Shown: one piece after another, positions 1 to 7,743 of the stretch
How the letters are laid out: each line of letters begins with the position of its first letter
Numbering within the stretch: position 1 is the stretch's first letter
NCBI GenBank assembly: GCA_017459445.1
Contig: JAFUDJ010000022.1
Location: 38,612-102,611 of the forward strand
Origin: Prevotella sp.
GTDB taxonomy: Bacteria > Bacteroidota > Bacteroidia > Bacteroidales > Bacteroidaceae
Direction of reading: 5' to 3'
Length of the DNA stretch: 64,000 bases
Notes under the pieces: model-generated
Seen by the model: only the letters and a program-made list of their open reading frames with translations
Databases searched by the model: none
Told to the model about the DNA's origin: nothing
Program-made: the position numbers and the translations under genes

Positions 1-249
1 GCCATGGTGGCGGCGCATGTCTATCAGCTCGCCCGCCGTCTTCACGGCACGGAAAGCGGCCTCGCAGACAGCCTCCGGCTCGCCGACAAAGGTGACGACG
101 GTGCGGTTGGTGGCCTCGCCGGGGTCTACGTTGAGCAGCAGCACGCCCTCGACACTTTCCACGGCACGGGTTATCTGTTTGATGACTTCTGGATTGCGCC
201 CTTCGCTGAAATTAGGTACGCATTCAACAAGTTGTTTTAGGTTTGACAT
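1..249 (-). CDS. ftcD: Glutamate formimidoyltransferase, N-terminal part (cut by window edge)
   Basis: Translating the minus strand from the ATG at 247-249 gives 83 residues open to the window edge, starting MSNLKQLVECVPNFSEGR. The VECVPNFSEGR block is the N-terminal signature of the formiminotransferase (FTCD N-domain) family, which moves a formimino group from formiminoglutamate to tetrahydrofolate in histidine degradation. Only the first quarter or so of the domain is present, so it cannot be seen whether the gene is fused to a cyclodeaminase domain. It is divergent from the lipoprotein gene at 430. Confidence 0.85.
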   Translation of the reverse strand, partial: MSNLKQLVECVPNFSEGRNPEVIKQITRAVESVEGVLLLNVDPGEATNRTVVTFVGEPEAVCEAAFRAVKTAGELIDMRRHHG

Positions 250-376
250 GGATTCTTAATGACTTAAGTTAAACGTTTCTGCAAAGGTAGTGCTTTTTTC
301 TGAAACGTCAAGCATAAGCGTTGCTTTTCTTACGTTAAAATGTGGTAAAAGAGGTACAACCTATAGTTTTTTTTCC

Positions 377-384
377 TACCTTTG
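377..384 (+). promoter_or_regulatory. Bacteroidetes -7 box (TACCTTTG) for the lipoprotein at 430
   Basis: TACCTTTG matches TAnnTTTG and lies 45 bp before the ATG at 430. No clear TTTG element sits 19-21 bp upstream, so the -33 half is weak. Confidence 0.5.
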
Positions 385-429
385 CCGGCGTTAGTTACTA
401 CACATTATTGATTATTAAAAGCAAGAAGT

Positions 430-1008
430 ATGAAGAAAGTACTGTTCATCGTGATGGCCGTCGCTGCCATCAGTTTCACTTCGTGCGGCAACAAGACCCA
501 GCAGGGCGAGGCCGCTGACAGCACGGAAGTAGCCATCAACATCGACGACGAGGCCAACGCCACCATCGCCGCCCTGACCGAGCAGCTGGAGGCCCAGGAT
601 GCCTCGAAGCTGCAGCAGGCATTGGAGGCTGCCAAGGAGAAGATTGCCGAGTTTGTGAAGAACAATCCTGAGCAGGCCAAGGAGTATGTGGCCAAGGTGC
701 AGGAGTTCCTGAAGGAGAACGCCGAAAAGATTAAGAGCGTGGTAGGCGACAACGCCGCTGCCGCTGCTGCCGTCTCAGCGCTGACGAGCGTGGAGCCCGA
801 TGCCGTGGTCAACGGACTGTTGGAGAAGGTTGAAGGAGCTGCCACCGATGCCAAGGACGCTGCCGTGGAAGCTGCCAACGAACAGGTCGACGCCGCCAAG
901 GCTGCTGCCGAGCAGAAGGCTGAGGAGGTGAAGGACGCTGCCAAGCAGAAGGCCAACGAAGCCGTCGACAACGCCGCAAAGGACATCAAGAAAGGTCTGG
1001 GTCTCTAA
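430..1008 (+). CDS. Ala/Lys/Glu-rich coiled-coil lipoprotein
   Basis: 192 residues. The N-terminus is a lipoprotein signal peptide with lipobox ending at Cys19 (ISFTSCG). The rest is almost entirely Ala, Glu, Lys and Asp with heptad-like spacing (for example AAEQKAEEVKDAAKQKANEA near the C-terminus), so a long amphipathic helix or coiled coil is expected. Such proteins are usually anchored in the envelope, but no enzymatic motif is visible and I do not assign a function. It has its own -7 box and is followed by a separate promoter for the next gene. LEA-like or apolipoprotein-like helical repeats are an alternative description. Confidence 0.8.
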   Translation: MKKVLFIVMAVAAISFTSCGNKTQQGEAADSTEVAINIDDEANATIAALTEQLEAQDASKLQQALEAAKEKIAEFVKNNPEQAKEYVAKVQEFLKENAEKIKSVVGDNAAAAAAVSALTSVEPDAVVNGLLEKVEGAATDAKDAAVEAANEQVDAAKAAAEQKAEEVKDAAKQKANEAVDNAAKDIKKGLGL

Positions 1009-1056
1009 GTCCCGTGAGGCTTTTCGCTGAACAAAACAGCCGGTTCGCTGAATAAA

Positions 1057-1088
1057 TTTGGCCTGCCGGCTCTTTTCATCTATCTTTG
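1057..1088 (+). promoter_or_regulatory. Promoter of the beta-helix/LytS operon
   Basis: TTTG at 1057-1060, 20 bp spacer, TATCTTTG at 1081-1088. This is a full match to the Bacteroidetes housekeeping promoter, 43 bp before the ATG at 1132. Confidence 0.75.
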
Positions 1089-1131
1089 TAGCGACAAAAA
1101 GAGAAGTTTAACCCATTAACTATTCTGCGGT

Positions 1132-2997
1132 ATGAAGAAGATGATGATTTCCATGATGCTGATAGCATCGGCGGCAGCATTCACAGCCTGCACGTCAGAC
1201 GACCCAACGAGTTCCTATTACGGATATGATAACGAAGGCTTCAGCGGAGGAGGCGCCCCCGGCAGCAACGGCGGCACCACGGCTGGCAGTGGTGAACTGG
1301 CAGAGTTTACCATTGCCATTGATAAGGAAACCGCCGAGCCTACTACAGCGGCGGCGGCCCAATACCCTGAAGCCAGCGACAATATTGCCAACTGTACGTT
1401 CGAGACCGTGGTCAATATCGACATGGCCAACCCCGTTGCCAAGGACGAGAACGGCGTGACCGTCAGCGTGGCCGACGGACACATCACGGCCAACCACGGC
1501 AAGACCGAGGGTGTCTGCTACGTGGTGACCGGCACGACGACCGACGGTTCGCTGACCATCGAAGGCAAGACCGACTACGAGTTGAACCTGAACGGTGTGG
1601 ACATCACCAACCCGGCCTCGACAGCCATCAACCTGGACAGCAAGCTGGCCGCCTATATCGTGCTGACGGGAAGCAACCGCCTCAGCGACGGCACGACGGA
1701 GGACCACAAGAGCGCCCTGTACAGCAAGGGTAAGATGCTGTTCAGCGGTACAGGTTCCCTGGATGTCTACGGCAACTATAACAACGGCATCCACTCCAAG
1801 AGCTACATGGTGTTCGACAAGGGCATCAACCTCTACGTCAAGGCCGCCAACCACGGCATCAAGACCAGTAACGTGACCGACGACAACGACGCCGTGACCA
1901 GCTACGGCGTGGTGGTCATCAACGGCGGCATCATCAATGTCGAGACCGATGGAGCCGGTGCCAAGGGCATCAATGCCGAGGGCGACATCACCATCAACGG
2001 CGGACGCGTGACGGCTATCTGCACCGGCAACGGCGAGTGGGACACGGACGACCTGGAGACCAAGGCAGCAGCCTGCATCAAGACCGACCTGAACCTGACC
2101 ATCAACGGCGGTGAAGTCTACGCCAAGGCCACCGGCAGCGGCGGCAAGGGACTGAAGGCCGACTGGGAGGGCTACTTCAACGGCGGCAAAGTGCGCGTCA
2201 TCACCTCGGGCGGCCTGTACTACAGCAACGGCTCTACCGAGAACCATAACTACACGGGCGACACCGACCGGATTGACGACGCCTACACCTCATCGCCCAA
2301 GGGTATCAAGATAGGCACCAAGAACGAGCACGGCGTGCTGAACATCACCGGCGGCGACATCATGGTACGCACCGGCGGCACCAACGGCGAGGGCATTGAG
2401 AGCAAGGGCACGCTGGACATCACGGGCGGCACCGTCATGGTGGCAGCCTACGACGACGCCATCAACTCCTCCGGCGACCTGACCATCAGCGGTGGCACCG
2501 TGGTGGCCGTAGGCTTGCAGAACGACGGCATCGACGCCAACGGCAACCTCTATATCAAGGGCGGCAACATCGTAGCCATCGGAGCTGGCGACGCTGAAGC
2601 CGGCATCGACGCCGACGAGCAGCACGCGCTCTACATCACCGGCGGCAGCCTCTTCGCCATCGGCGGCCGCATCGACGTCAAGCTGGGCTCCACCTCGCAG
2701 GGCATCCTGCAGACCACGGGCAGCGTGACCGCCAACGGCACCGTCACCATCAGCGACGGCTCCACGACACTGGCCACGTTCAACATACCGCCCTACTCGT
2801 ACAACAACGGCACCATCGTAGCCACGGCACCGAACGTGAAGAGCGGCAGCCAGTACACGCTGGCACTCTCCGGCGGCACGCAGACCGTCACTGCCACGGC
2901 CAGCCTCAGCAGCAGCGAAATGGGTGGCAACACACCGGGCGGCATGAACGGCGGAATGCCCGGAGGCATGGGCGGCGGAATGCCGGGACGTCCCTGA
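1132..2997 (+). CDS. Cthe_2159-like (DUF4353) carbohydrate-binding beta-helix lipoprotein
   Basis: 621 residues. The lipoprotein signal has Cys20 (AAFTACTSDD), then a Gly/Ser-rich linker. Residues about 120-540 are rungs of a right-handed beta-helix with recurring ITINGGxV, LDITGGTV and GDLTISGGT units, and the hallmark block TIEGKTDYELNLNGVDI. These features match the Cthe_2159 carbohydrate-binding family, whose founding member binds acidic polysaccharide such as polygalacturonate. The C-terminus (about 600-621) is Gly/Met/Pro-rich (GGMNGGMPGGMGGGMPG). It is first in an operon with a small tail protein, a paralogue and a LytS kinase. Surface location is inferred from the lipobox; the ligand is not known. 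Confidence 0.85.
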   Translation: MKKMMISMMLIASAAAFTACTSDDPTSSYYGYDNEGFSGGGAPGSNGGTTAGSGELAEFTIAIDKETAEPTTAAAAQYPEASDNIANCTFETVVNIDMANPVAKDENGVTVSVADGHITANHGKTEGVCYVVTGTTTDGSLTIEGKTDYELNLNGVDITNPASTAINLDSKLAAYIVLTGSNRLSDGTTEDHKSALYSKGKMLFSGTGSLDVYGNYNNGIHSKSYMVFDKGINLYVKAANHGIKTSNVTDDNDAVTSYGVVVINGGIINVETDGAGAKGINAEGDITINGGRVTAICTGNGEWDTDDLETKAAACIKTDLNLTINGGEVYAKATGSGGKGLKADWEGYFNGGKVRVITSGGLYYSNGSTENHNYTGDTDRIDDAYTSSPKGIKIGTKNEHGVLNITGGDIMVRTGGTNGEGIESKGTLDITGGTVMVAAYDDAINSSGDLTISGGTVVAVGLQNDGIDANGNLYIKGGNIVAIGAGDAEAGIDADEQHALYITGGSLFAIGGRIDVKLGSTSQGILQTTGSVTANGTVTISDGSTTLATFNIPPYSYNNGTIVATAPNVKSGSQYTLALSGGTQTVTATASLSSSEMGGNTPGGMNGGMPGGMGGGMPGRP

Positions 2998-3031
2998 CAA
3001 GAACATAAAACATTATTAATAATAAGATATT

Positions 3032-3433
3032 ATGAAAAAAGCGATTATTCTAACACTGCTCAGTGTCCTCACCTTGGGGACACGGGCTGCTGACTATGAG
3101 TATCTCGTATTCACGCTGAACGACGGCACGACACAGGCCGTGACCGCCCTGAACCTCGCCATCAGTGTCGACAACGACAACCTGACGGTATCCGACAACA
3201 ATGGCACCCAGCTGGCCTCCTTCGTTCTGGCTGAGCTGGCCAAGATGGAGTTCTCCAACGACGGAGGCACATCGACAGGCATCAGCACACTCAGCGCCGA
3301 CAAGCTGACGACCGACGAGGCCACGGTCATCTACGACCTCAACGGGCGCCAGATGCCCCGCAACGCACAGCTGCCACAGGGCGTCTACATCTTGAAGAAC
3401 AACAACAGAACCATTAAAGTGCAAATCAAATGA
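3032..3433 (+). CDS. Small secreted protein with Por-type C-terminal tail
   Basis: 133 residues with a signal peptide (cleavage likely after TRA, about residue 19). A short beta-rich region follows, then from about residue 85 a tail of the form YDLNGRQ ... LPQGVYIL ... IKVQIK. This resembles the C-terminal tails of T9SS cargo and related Prevotella secreted proteins. It lies 34 bp after the first beta-helix gene, and its TGA overlaps the ATG of the next gene (ATGA at 3430-3433), so the two are probably translationally coupled. No catalytic motif is seen. It may be an accessory or surface subunit of the beta-helix proteins. Confidence 0.75.
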   Translation: MKKAIILTLLSVLTLGTRAADYEYLVFTLNDGTTQAVTALNLAISVDNDNLTVSDNNGTQLASFVLAELAKMEFSNDGGTSTGISTLSADKLTTDEATVIYDLNGRQMPRNAQLPQGVYILKNNNRTIKVQIK

Positions 3434-5451
3434 AGAAGTTTCTCTATAGCATAGCCCTCGTGCTGACCGCCATGGCAGCACAGGCACAGACACTGAACGT
3501 GGCGACGGGAGGCATCACCTACCAGTTCCCCGCCACTCAGACGGGTGAGATGACGTTCAACGGCGGCAGCCAGCTGACCATTCTCAACAAGACGTACAAC
3601 CTGAACGAGATTACCAGCATGTGGACCGACGAGACGAAAGTCACCGACAACGAGGTGAAGGTCGTCTATAGCGGCAGCGAGGCACTGGTCTATGTGGCCG
3701 GCAACGTGGCACAGTACGTGGATGTCGCCGTCAGCAATGCCCACGTCACCATTGCACAGAGTGCCGACCTGACCAACGACCTCATCAAAGCCGGCGAGGC
3801 TCCCGAGATAGAATACTCGCTGAGCGGCAGCAGCACGGACGGTTCGTTCAACATGTCGGGCTCGGCCAAGGCCACCGTCAACCTGAACGGTCTGACGCTG
3901 ACCAACCCCACAGGCGCCCCCATCAACATCACCAACGGCAAGCGCATCGCCGTGAGCGTGAAGAAGGGTACTACCAATACGCTGACTGACGGTGCCGAGA
4001 GCACCGCCAAGGGCTGTCTCTACTGCAAGGGACACCTGGAGCTGAAGGGTAAGGGCGAGCTGAACGTCTATGCCTACGGCAGTGCGGCACACGGCATCAA
4101 GAGCGGCGACTACACGGAGATGAAGAACTGTACGGTGAACATCCTCAAGGCCACGAAGGACGGCCTGTCGTGCAACGAGTACTTCCTGATGACCAGCGGT
4201 ACGCTGAACATCAGCGGCACGGGCGACGACGGCATCCAGTGCGACATCGACAACGACGAGGGAACACCCATTGCAGCCAGTGACGCTGCCGAGGGTGGCC
4301 ACGAGGACGAGGACACGGGTAACATGTACTTCGAGGGCGGCACCATTACCATCAGCGTGACGGCCGACGCCGCCAAGGGCATCAAGGCCAACGGCGACAT
4401 CTACGTCAGCGAGCCGGACGAGGCTACCCCGCTGACCGTCACCGTCAGCACCACTGGCGGCGGCGTGTGGGACAGCACCAACAAGAAGACCAAGGCTTCA
4501 GCCGGCATGGGCGCCGACGGCAAGATGGAAATCAGCGGCGGTACGCTGAACCTGACCAGCACGGGTGCCGGCGGAAAGGGCATCAGCGTGGACGGCACGA
4601 TGGACATCAGCGGCGGCAACATCACCATCAGCACCAGCGGCAACGCCGTGGGAGCATCGTCGAACGGTACGCTGACTACCATCACCAGCTCGCAGACACT
4701 GGACCGCTACAGCAGCGACTACAAGTCGTCGCCCAAGGGCATCAAGGCTGACGGCAACATGGTCATCAGCGGCGGCACCATCAAGGTCACGACGACAGGC
4801 GTCGGCGGTGAGGGCATCGAGACCAAGGGCACGCTGAACATCACGGGTGGACAAATCTACGTCGATGCCTTAGACGACGGCATCAACTCCAGCAGCACCA
4901 TGACCATCTCGGGCGGCTACGTCTACTCACGAGGCTCCGCGAACGACGGACTGGATGCTAACGACAACCTCTACATCAAGGGCGGAGTGGTCTTTGCCGT
5001 AGGAGCCGGCGGTGCAGAGAAGAGCATTGATGCCTTGGAGGGTAAGAAACTCTACATCCAGGGCGGTACCGTCATTGCCATCTGCGACTTAGAGAGCGGT
5101 GCCAGCATCACGAACGGCACCTGCAAGTACACCACGTCATGGGACGGCCAGAGCTGGTACGCCCTCTACAACGGCGGCACACTCGTAGCAGCCTTCAAGA
5201 CTCCCACCAAGTCCACATCCGGCGGCGGTGGTGGCGGCTGGGGAGACCCCGGCGGCGGTGGTGGCAGCCAAAGCCAGAAGCTCATCGTCTACACGTCGTC
5301 GACACCGACGCTGTATAAGAGCATCACCGTCACGGACGGCACCAGCTACTGCGACGGCATGCTGAACATCGACGGCACCGTCAGCGGCAACACCAGCGCC
5401 AACCTCGTAACACTTAGCAACTACTCAAGCGGTAGTAGCTGGGGATGGTAA
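3430..5451 (+). CDS. Second Cthe_2159-like beta-helix secreted protein
   Basis: 673 residues; signal peptide MKKFLYSIALVLTAMAAQAQ, without a lipobox, unlike its neighbour. Residues about 130-590 carry the same family blocks (MSGSAKATVNLNGLTL, NGDIYVS, TLNITGGQIYVDALDDGINS). Residues about 598-613 are an almost pure glycine linker, followed by a C-terminal beta-rich segment of about 60 residues. The parallel order of rungs suggests an old duplication with the gene at 1132. It overlaps the preceding gene by four bases and ends 21 bp before the sensor kinase. Presumed exported carbohydrate- or Ca2+-binding protein; the substrate is unknown. Confidence 0.83.
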   Translation: MKKFLYSIALVLTAMAAQAQTLNVATGGITYQFPATQTGEMTFNGGSQLTILNKTYNLNEITSMWTDETKVTDNEVKVVYSGSEALVYVAGNVAQYVDVAVSNAHVTIAQSADLTNDLIKAGEAPEIEYSLSGSSTDGSFNMSGSAKATVNLNGLTLTNPTGAPINITNGKRIAVSVKKGTTNTLTDGAESTAKGCLYCKGHLELKGKGELNVYAYGSAAHGIKSGDYTEMKNCTVNILKATKDGLSCNEYFLMTSGTLNISGTGDDGIQCDIDNDEGTPIAASDAAEGGHEDEDTGNMYFEGGTITISVTADAAKGIKANGDIYVSEPDEATPLTVTVSTTGGGVWDSTNKKTKASAGMGADGKMEISGGTLNLTSTGAGGKGISVDGTMDISGGNITISTSGNAVGASSNGTLTTITSSQTLDRYSSDYKSSPKGIKADGNMVISGGTIKVTTTGVGGEGIETKGTLNITGGQIYVDALDDGINSSSTMTISGGYVYSRGSANDGLDANDNLYIKGGVVFAVGAGGAEKSIDALEGKKLYIQGGTVIAICDLESGASITNGTCKYTTSWDGQSWYALYNGGTLVAAFKTPTKSTSGGGGGGWGDPGGGGGSQSQKLIVYTSSTPTLYKSITVTDGTSYCDGMLNIDGTVSGNTSANLVTLSNYSSGSSWGW

Positions 5452-5472
5452 CACCTTAGGATATACGCTTCT

Positions 5473-6660
5473 ATGAACTGGCTCAAGCAACAGTCACGAC
5501 AGGAGAACCTGATGTACTTAGTCATGTGGGGCATGCTCTTCGCAGCCCCCATGCTAAGTCTCTACATCCGTTCGGCCAGCAATGCCGACATCGACTTCCA
5601 GTGGTGGGAGGTGTTCCTGGTGTGGCGACAGTTCGCCGTCTACCTCCTGCTCTTCCTCGTCCACAACTACCTGCTGGCACCGCTGCTGGTGTACAGTCAG
5701 AAGCGGCTCCTGTACTTTACGGCCATCGCCGCCATCGTGGCGGCCTTCGTGCTCTACCAGTGCAATGCCCGTCCTGACGGCATGCGCCACGGACCTCACC
5801 ACATGGAGCACTTCGAGCGGATGGCTGGCGACAGGCACGGCGACGGAATGATGCCGCCGGACATGGAAGGACAGAATCATGGGGACAGGTTGCTTGATTC
5901 TGGTCAGAATCATGAACCAGTCCCCGTGATTCCCCACCACCGCAAGCACATGCCGCCTGCCGTCATCGGCGAGCACGACATCGTGGCCACCGTGGTGCTC
6001 ATCCTCATGCTGGGCATGAACATCGGCATCAAGCTGTTCTTCAAGACGCGCAACGACCAGAAGAAACTCGTAGAACTGGAGAAGGAGAACCTGCACCAGC
6101 AACTGGAATATCTGAAGTACCAGATTAACCCGCACTTCTTCATGAACACGCTCAACAACATCCATGCACTGGTCGACATCGACGCCGAAAAGGCCAAGAC
6201 GACCATCGTGGAACTGTCGAAGATGATGCGCTTCATCCTCTACGAGGGCAACAAGAACGGCGTATCCCTCACCCGCGAGTTCGACTTCATCCGCAACTAC
6301 ATCACGCTGATGCGGCTGCGCTATACCGACAAGGTGAAAATCACGGTCGACCTGCCCGCCGAAGTTCCCGACAGGACGGTGCCGCCGCTGATGCTCATCA
6401 GTTTCATCGAGAACGCCTTCAAGCACGGCATCAGCTACCAGCGACCGTCGTTCATCGACGTCAGGGTGACCATTGAGGACAACCGCCTGCACTTCACCTG
6501 CCACAACTCGAAGGCCGACAAGTCGAATGAGGAACGGGGCGGCGTAGGACTCGCCAATGTCAAGCAACGCTTAGAATTGCTCTTTGACAGCAACTACACG
6601 CTAAACATCAACGACCAGCCCGACACCTACCACGTCGAACTCACCATCCCACTGGCTTAA
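5473..6660 (+). CDS. LytS-type sensor histidine kinase with His/Met-rich periplasmic loop
   Basis: 395 residues. Four membrane segments at about 14-32, 48-74, 80-97 and 168-190, then a coiled linker and a His_kinase domain (QINPHFFMNTLNN, His221), N-box FIENAFKHGI (Asn314) and G-box GGVGLANVKQRL (357-368). The charge pattern places residues 98-167 in the periplasm; that loop is very rich in His and Met (MRHGPHHMEHFERM, HHRKHM), which suggests metal or pH sensing, though this is inference. Part of the loop (5874-5932) is encoded by a near-perfect palindrome. It is co-directional with two beta-helix genes upstream; its likely partner is the LytTR regulator at 7744, now separated by about 1.1 kb of inserted DNA. 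Confidence 0.88.
   Translation: MNWLKQQSRQENLMYLVMWGMLFAAPMLSLYIRSASNADIDFQWWEVFLVWRQFAVYLLLFLVHNYLLAPLLVYSQKRLLYFTAIAAIVAAFVLYQCNARPDGMRHGPHHMEHFERMAGDRHGDGMMPPDMEGQNHGDRLLDSGQNHEPVPVIPHHRKHMPPAVIGEHDIVATVVLILMLGMNIGIKLFFKTRNDQKKLVELEKENLHQQLEYLKYQINPHFFMNTLNNIHALVDIDAEKAKTTIVELSKMMRFILYEGNKNGVSLTREFDFIRNYITLMRLRYTDKVKITVDLPAEVPDRTVPPLMLISFIENAFKHGISYQRPSFIDVRVTIEDNRLHFTCHNSKADKSNEERGGVGLANVKQRLELLFDSNYTLNINDQPDTYHVELTIPLA
5874..5932. repeat. REP-like palindrome inside the kinase gene
   Basis: GAATCATGGGGACAGGTT at the left is mirrored by GAACCAGTCCCCGTGATTC at the right, with a central TGATTCTG/CAGAATCA pair, so about 59 bp can fold into one long hairpin. The GGGGAC-GGTT/AACC-GTCCCC core resembles REP sequences associated with REP-associated tyrosine transposases. 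It is in frame and encodes part of the periplasmic loop. Confidence 0.7.
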
Positions 6661-6729
6661 GGCGTTTTTTATCCTTCCATCCTTCCAACCTGCACCGAAG
6701 AATCAAAGGAAATCAAGGGAATCAGGAGA

Positions 6730-6862
6730 GTGTGTCATCATTAACAACAACGGATTTTACGGATTAAACGGATTTACCAAGTGTCTGATTTTCAGTATGA
6801 CTTTAATCCGTTTAATCCGTAAAATCCGTTGTTTTTATAGATATAGCTGTGTTTTGACACAC
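6730..6862. mobile_element. 133-bp palindromic element, copy 1
   Basis: Ends GTGTGTCA (6730-6737) and TGACACAC (6855-6862). Inside, ACAACGGATTTTACGGATTA is mirrored by TAATCCGTAAAATCCGTTGT around a short centre. A second copy of identical length and layout is at 59235-59367. Confidence 0.75.
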
Positions 6863-6920
6863 ATCCTTGTCCACCTTGATTCTCCCCATGATTCTTTAGG
6901 AGTACAAGGAATACCAATTA

Positions 6921-6961
6921 CTGGGACTCGGAGTCCGGGTAGCCCGGACTCCGAGTCCCAG
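6921..6961. repeat. Perfect hairpin, 19-bp arms, 3-nt loop
   Basis: CTGGGACTCGGAGTCCGGG (6921-6939), TAG, then its exact reverse complement (6943-6961). Each arm is itself partly palindromic around GGACTCCGAGTCC. There is no T-run after it, so it is more like a REP than a terminator. Confidence 0.75.
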
Positions 6962-7068
6962 ATACACGTACCGATTTTTGGTACTTTAGTTAAAATTCCT
7001 AAAATCCGGCCTTGGTGCAGGATGGAGGGTTGGAAGGATAAAATTGCAAACGAAAAAGTAGTAAAAAA

Positions 7069-7100
7069 TTTGGAGTTATTAATTATATTGTCTAACTTTG
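7069..7100 (+). promoter_or_regulatory. Promoter of the toxin-antitoxin pair
   Basis: TTTG at 7069-7072, 20 bp, TAACTTTG at 7093-7100. It lies 21 bp before the antitoxin ATG at 7121, which is the main reason for choosing that start over upstream in-frame codons. Confidence 0.7.
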
Positions 7101-7120
7101 CACCAAACAATATTGAAACT

Positions 7121-7426
7121 ATGGAAGATAAAAGGTATCCAGTTTTTGAAGAAGAGGAAGGCACAGGCATGTGCTGTGAACCTGCTGTTGGCTACGCAGC
7201 GACAGGTAGTGGGTATGCAAACACTGTGGCTAATCTGGAAGAGACAGGTTTATACATACCCATTGGCAAACTGGGCTTTTATACAGAAGACCCAGATGTC
7301 TTTGAGGCTCGAATTGCCGAGATAGAGGCTGACGTTGAACGAGCTGAGCAGGGGGACGAAAGTAGCTGGCTAACTGCCGAAGAATTTGATTTAGAGCTGA
7401 GGGAAGAATTTCCATGGTTACGATAA
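7121..7426 (+). CDS. Putative antitoxin of a ParE/RelE-type pair
   Basis: 101 residues from the ATG at 7121. The protein is acidic (MEDKRYPVFEEEEG; C-terminal EEFDLELREEFPWLR) and has no recognisable DNA-binding motif. The antitoxin role rests on position: it precedes a RelE/ParE-like toxin and overlaps it by 13 bp, as is common for such pairs. A longer in-frame reading begins at 6797 inside the palindromic element but would start upstream of the promoter. Base composition is more A/T-rich than the flanking kinase and regulator genes, which fits later acquisition. Confidence 0.65.
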   Translation: MEDKRYPVFEEEEGTGMCCEPAVGYAATGSGYANTVANLEETGLYIPIGKLGFYTEDPDVFEARIAEIEADVERAEQGDESSWLTAEEFDLELREEFPWLR

Positions 7427-7731
7427 GGTGGAATAAGAAAGCAAGGCGTTTGTTTCGCGAACATATCATATATGCTCGAGCTGAATTTGGCGAAGAAACG
7501 GCCTTACGCTGGTATCGGCAAATAAGCAATATCGAAGACAGATTACGTCATCATCCAGAATCGTATGCCCAAGAACACTTGATAGTCAAGAGTCATGTCT
7601 ATCGTTCAGCCGTCATCATGGGAAGGTTTAAAATAGTTCATTTTTATACTCCATCTTCCAATACTGTTCGTATCGTAGACATTTGGGACATGCGAATGAG
7701 TCCAGAAAATCTGAAACGAAGAATAAAATAA
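7414..7731 (+). CDS. RelE/ParE-superfamily toxin
   Basis: 105 residues. The N-terminal helices (WNKKARRLFREHIIYARAEF), central SNIEDRLRHHPES and the C-terminal strand pattern (YRSAVIMGRFKIVHFY ... VRIVDIWDMRMSP) follow the RelE/ParE fold used by mRNA interferases and gyrase poisons. Which of the two targets applies cannot be told. It overlaps the antitoxin gene. It ends 12 bp before the LytTR regulator, so the regulator may now be transcribed from the toxin-antitoxin promoter. Confidence 0.8.
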   Translation: MVTIRWNKKARRLFREHIIYARAEFGEETALRWYRQISNIEDRLRHHPESYAQEHLIVKSHVYRSAVIMGRFKIVHFYTPSSNTVRIVDIWDMRMSPENLKRRIK

Positions 7732-7743
7732 TCACTACGCTGT

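Larger units (their letters stand above)
6667..7043. mobile_element. 377-bp element with about 30-bp terminal inverted repeats, holding nested palindromes
   Basis: The left end (6667-6696, TTTTATCCTTCCA ... CCTGCACC) is the near reverse complement of the right end (7014-7043, GGTGCAGG ... TGGAAGGATAAAA). Between them lie the 133-bp element at 6730-6862 and a perfect 19-bp-arm hairpin at 6921-6961. There is no coding sequence. It begins six bases after the kinase stop and ends just before the toxin-antitoxin promoter. Non-autonomous (MITE-like) origin is inferred from structure. Confidence 0.6.

Noticed and set aside
1195-2247. A 350-codon minus-strand frame opposite the first beta-helix gene
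   Set aside because: Shadow of the GC-periodic repeat rungs; Val/Gly/Asp/His-rich with no motif.
6797-7426. A 209-codon version of the antitoxin beginning inside the palindromic element
   Set aside because: Its first 108 codons read through the repeats and upstream of the TTTG/TAACTTTG promoter; the ATG at 7121 is the sensible start.
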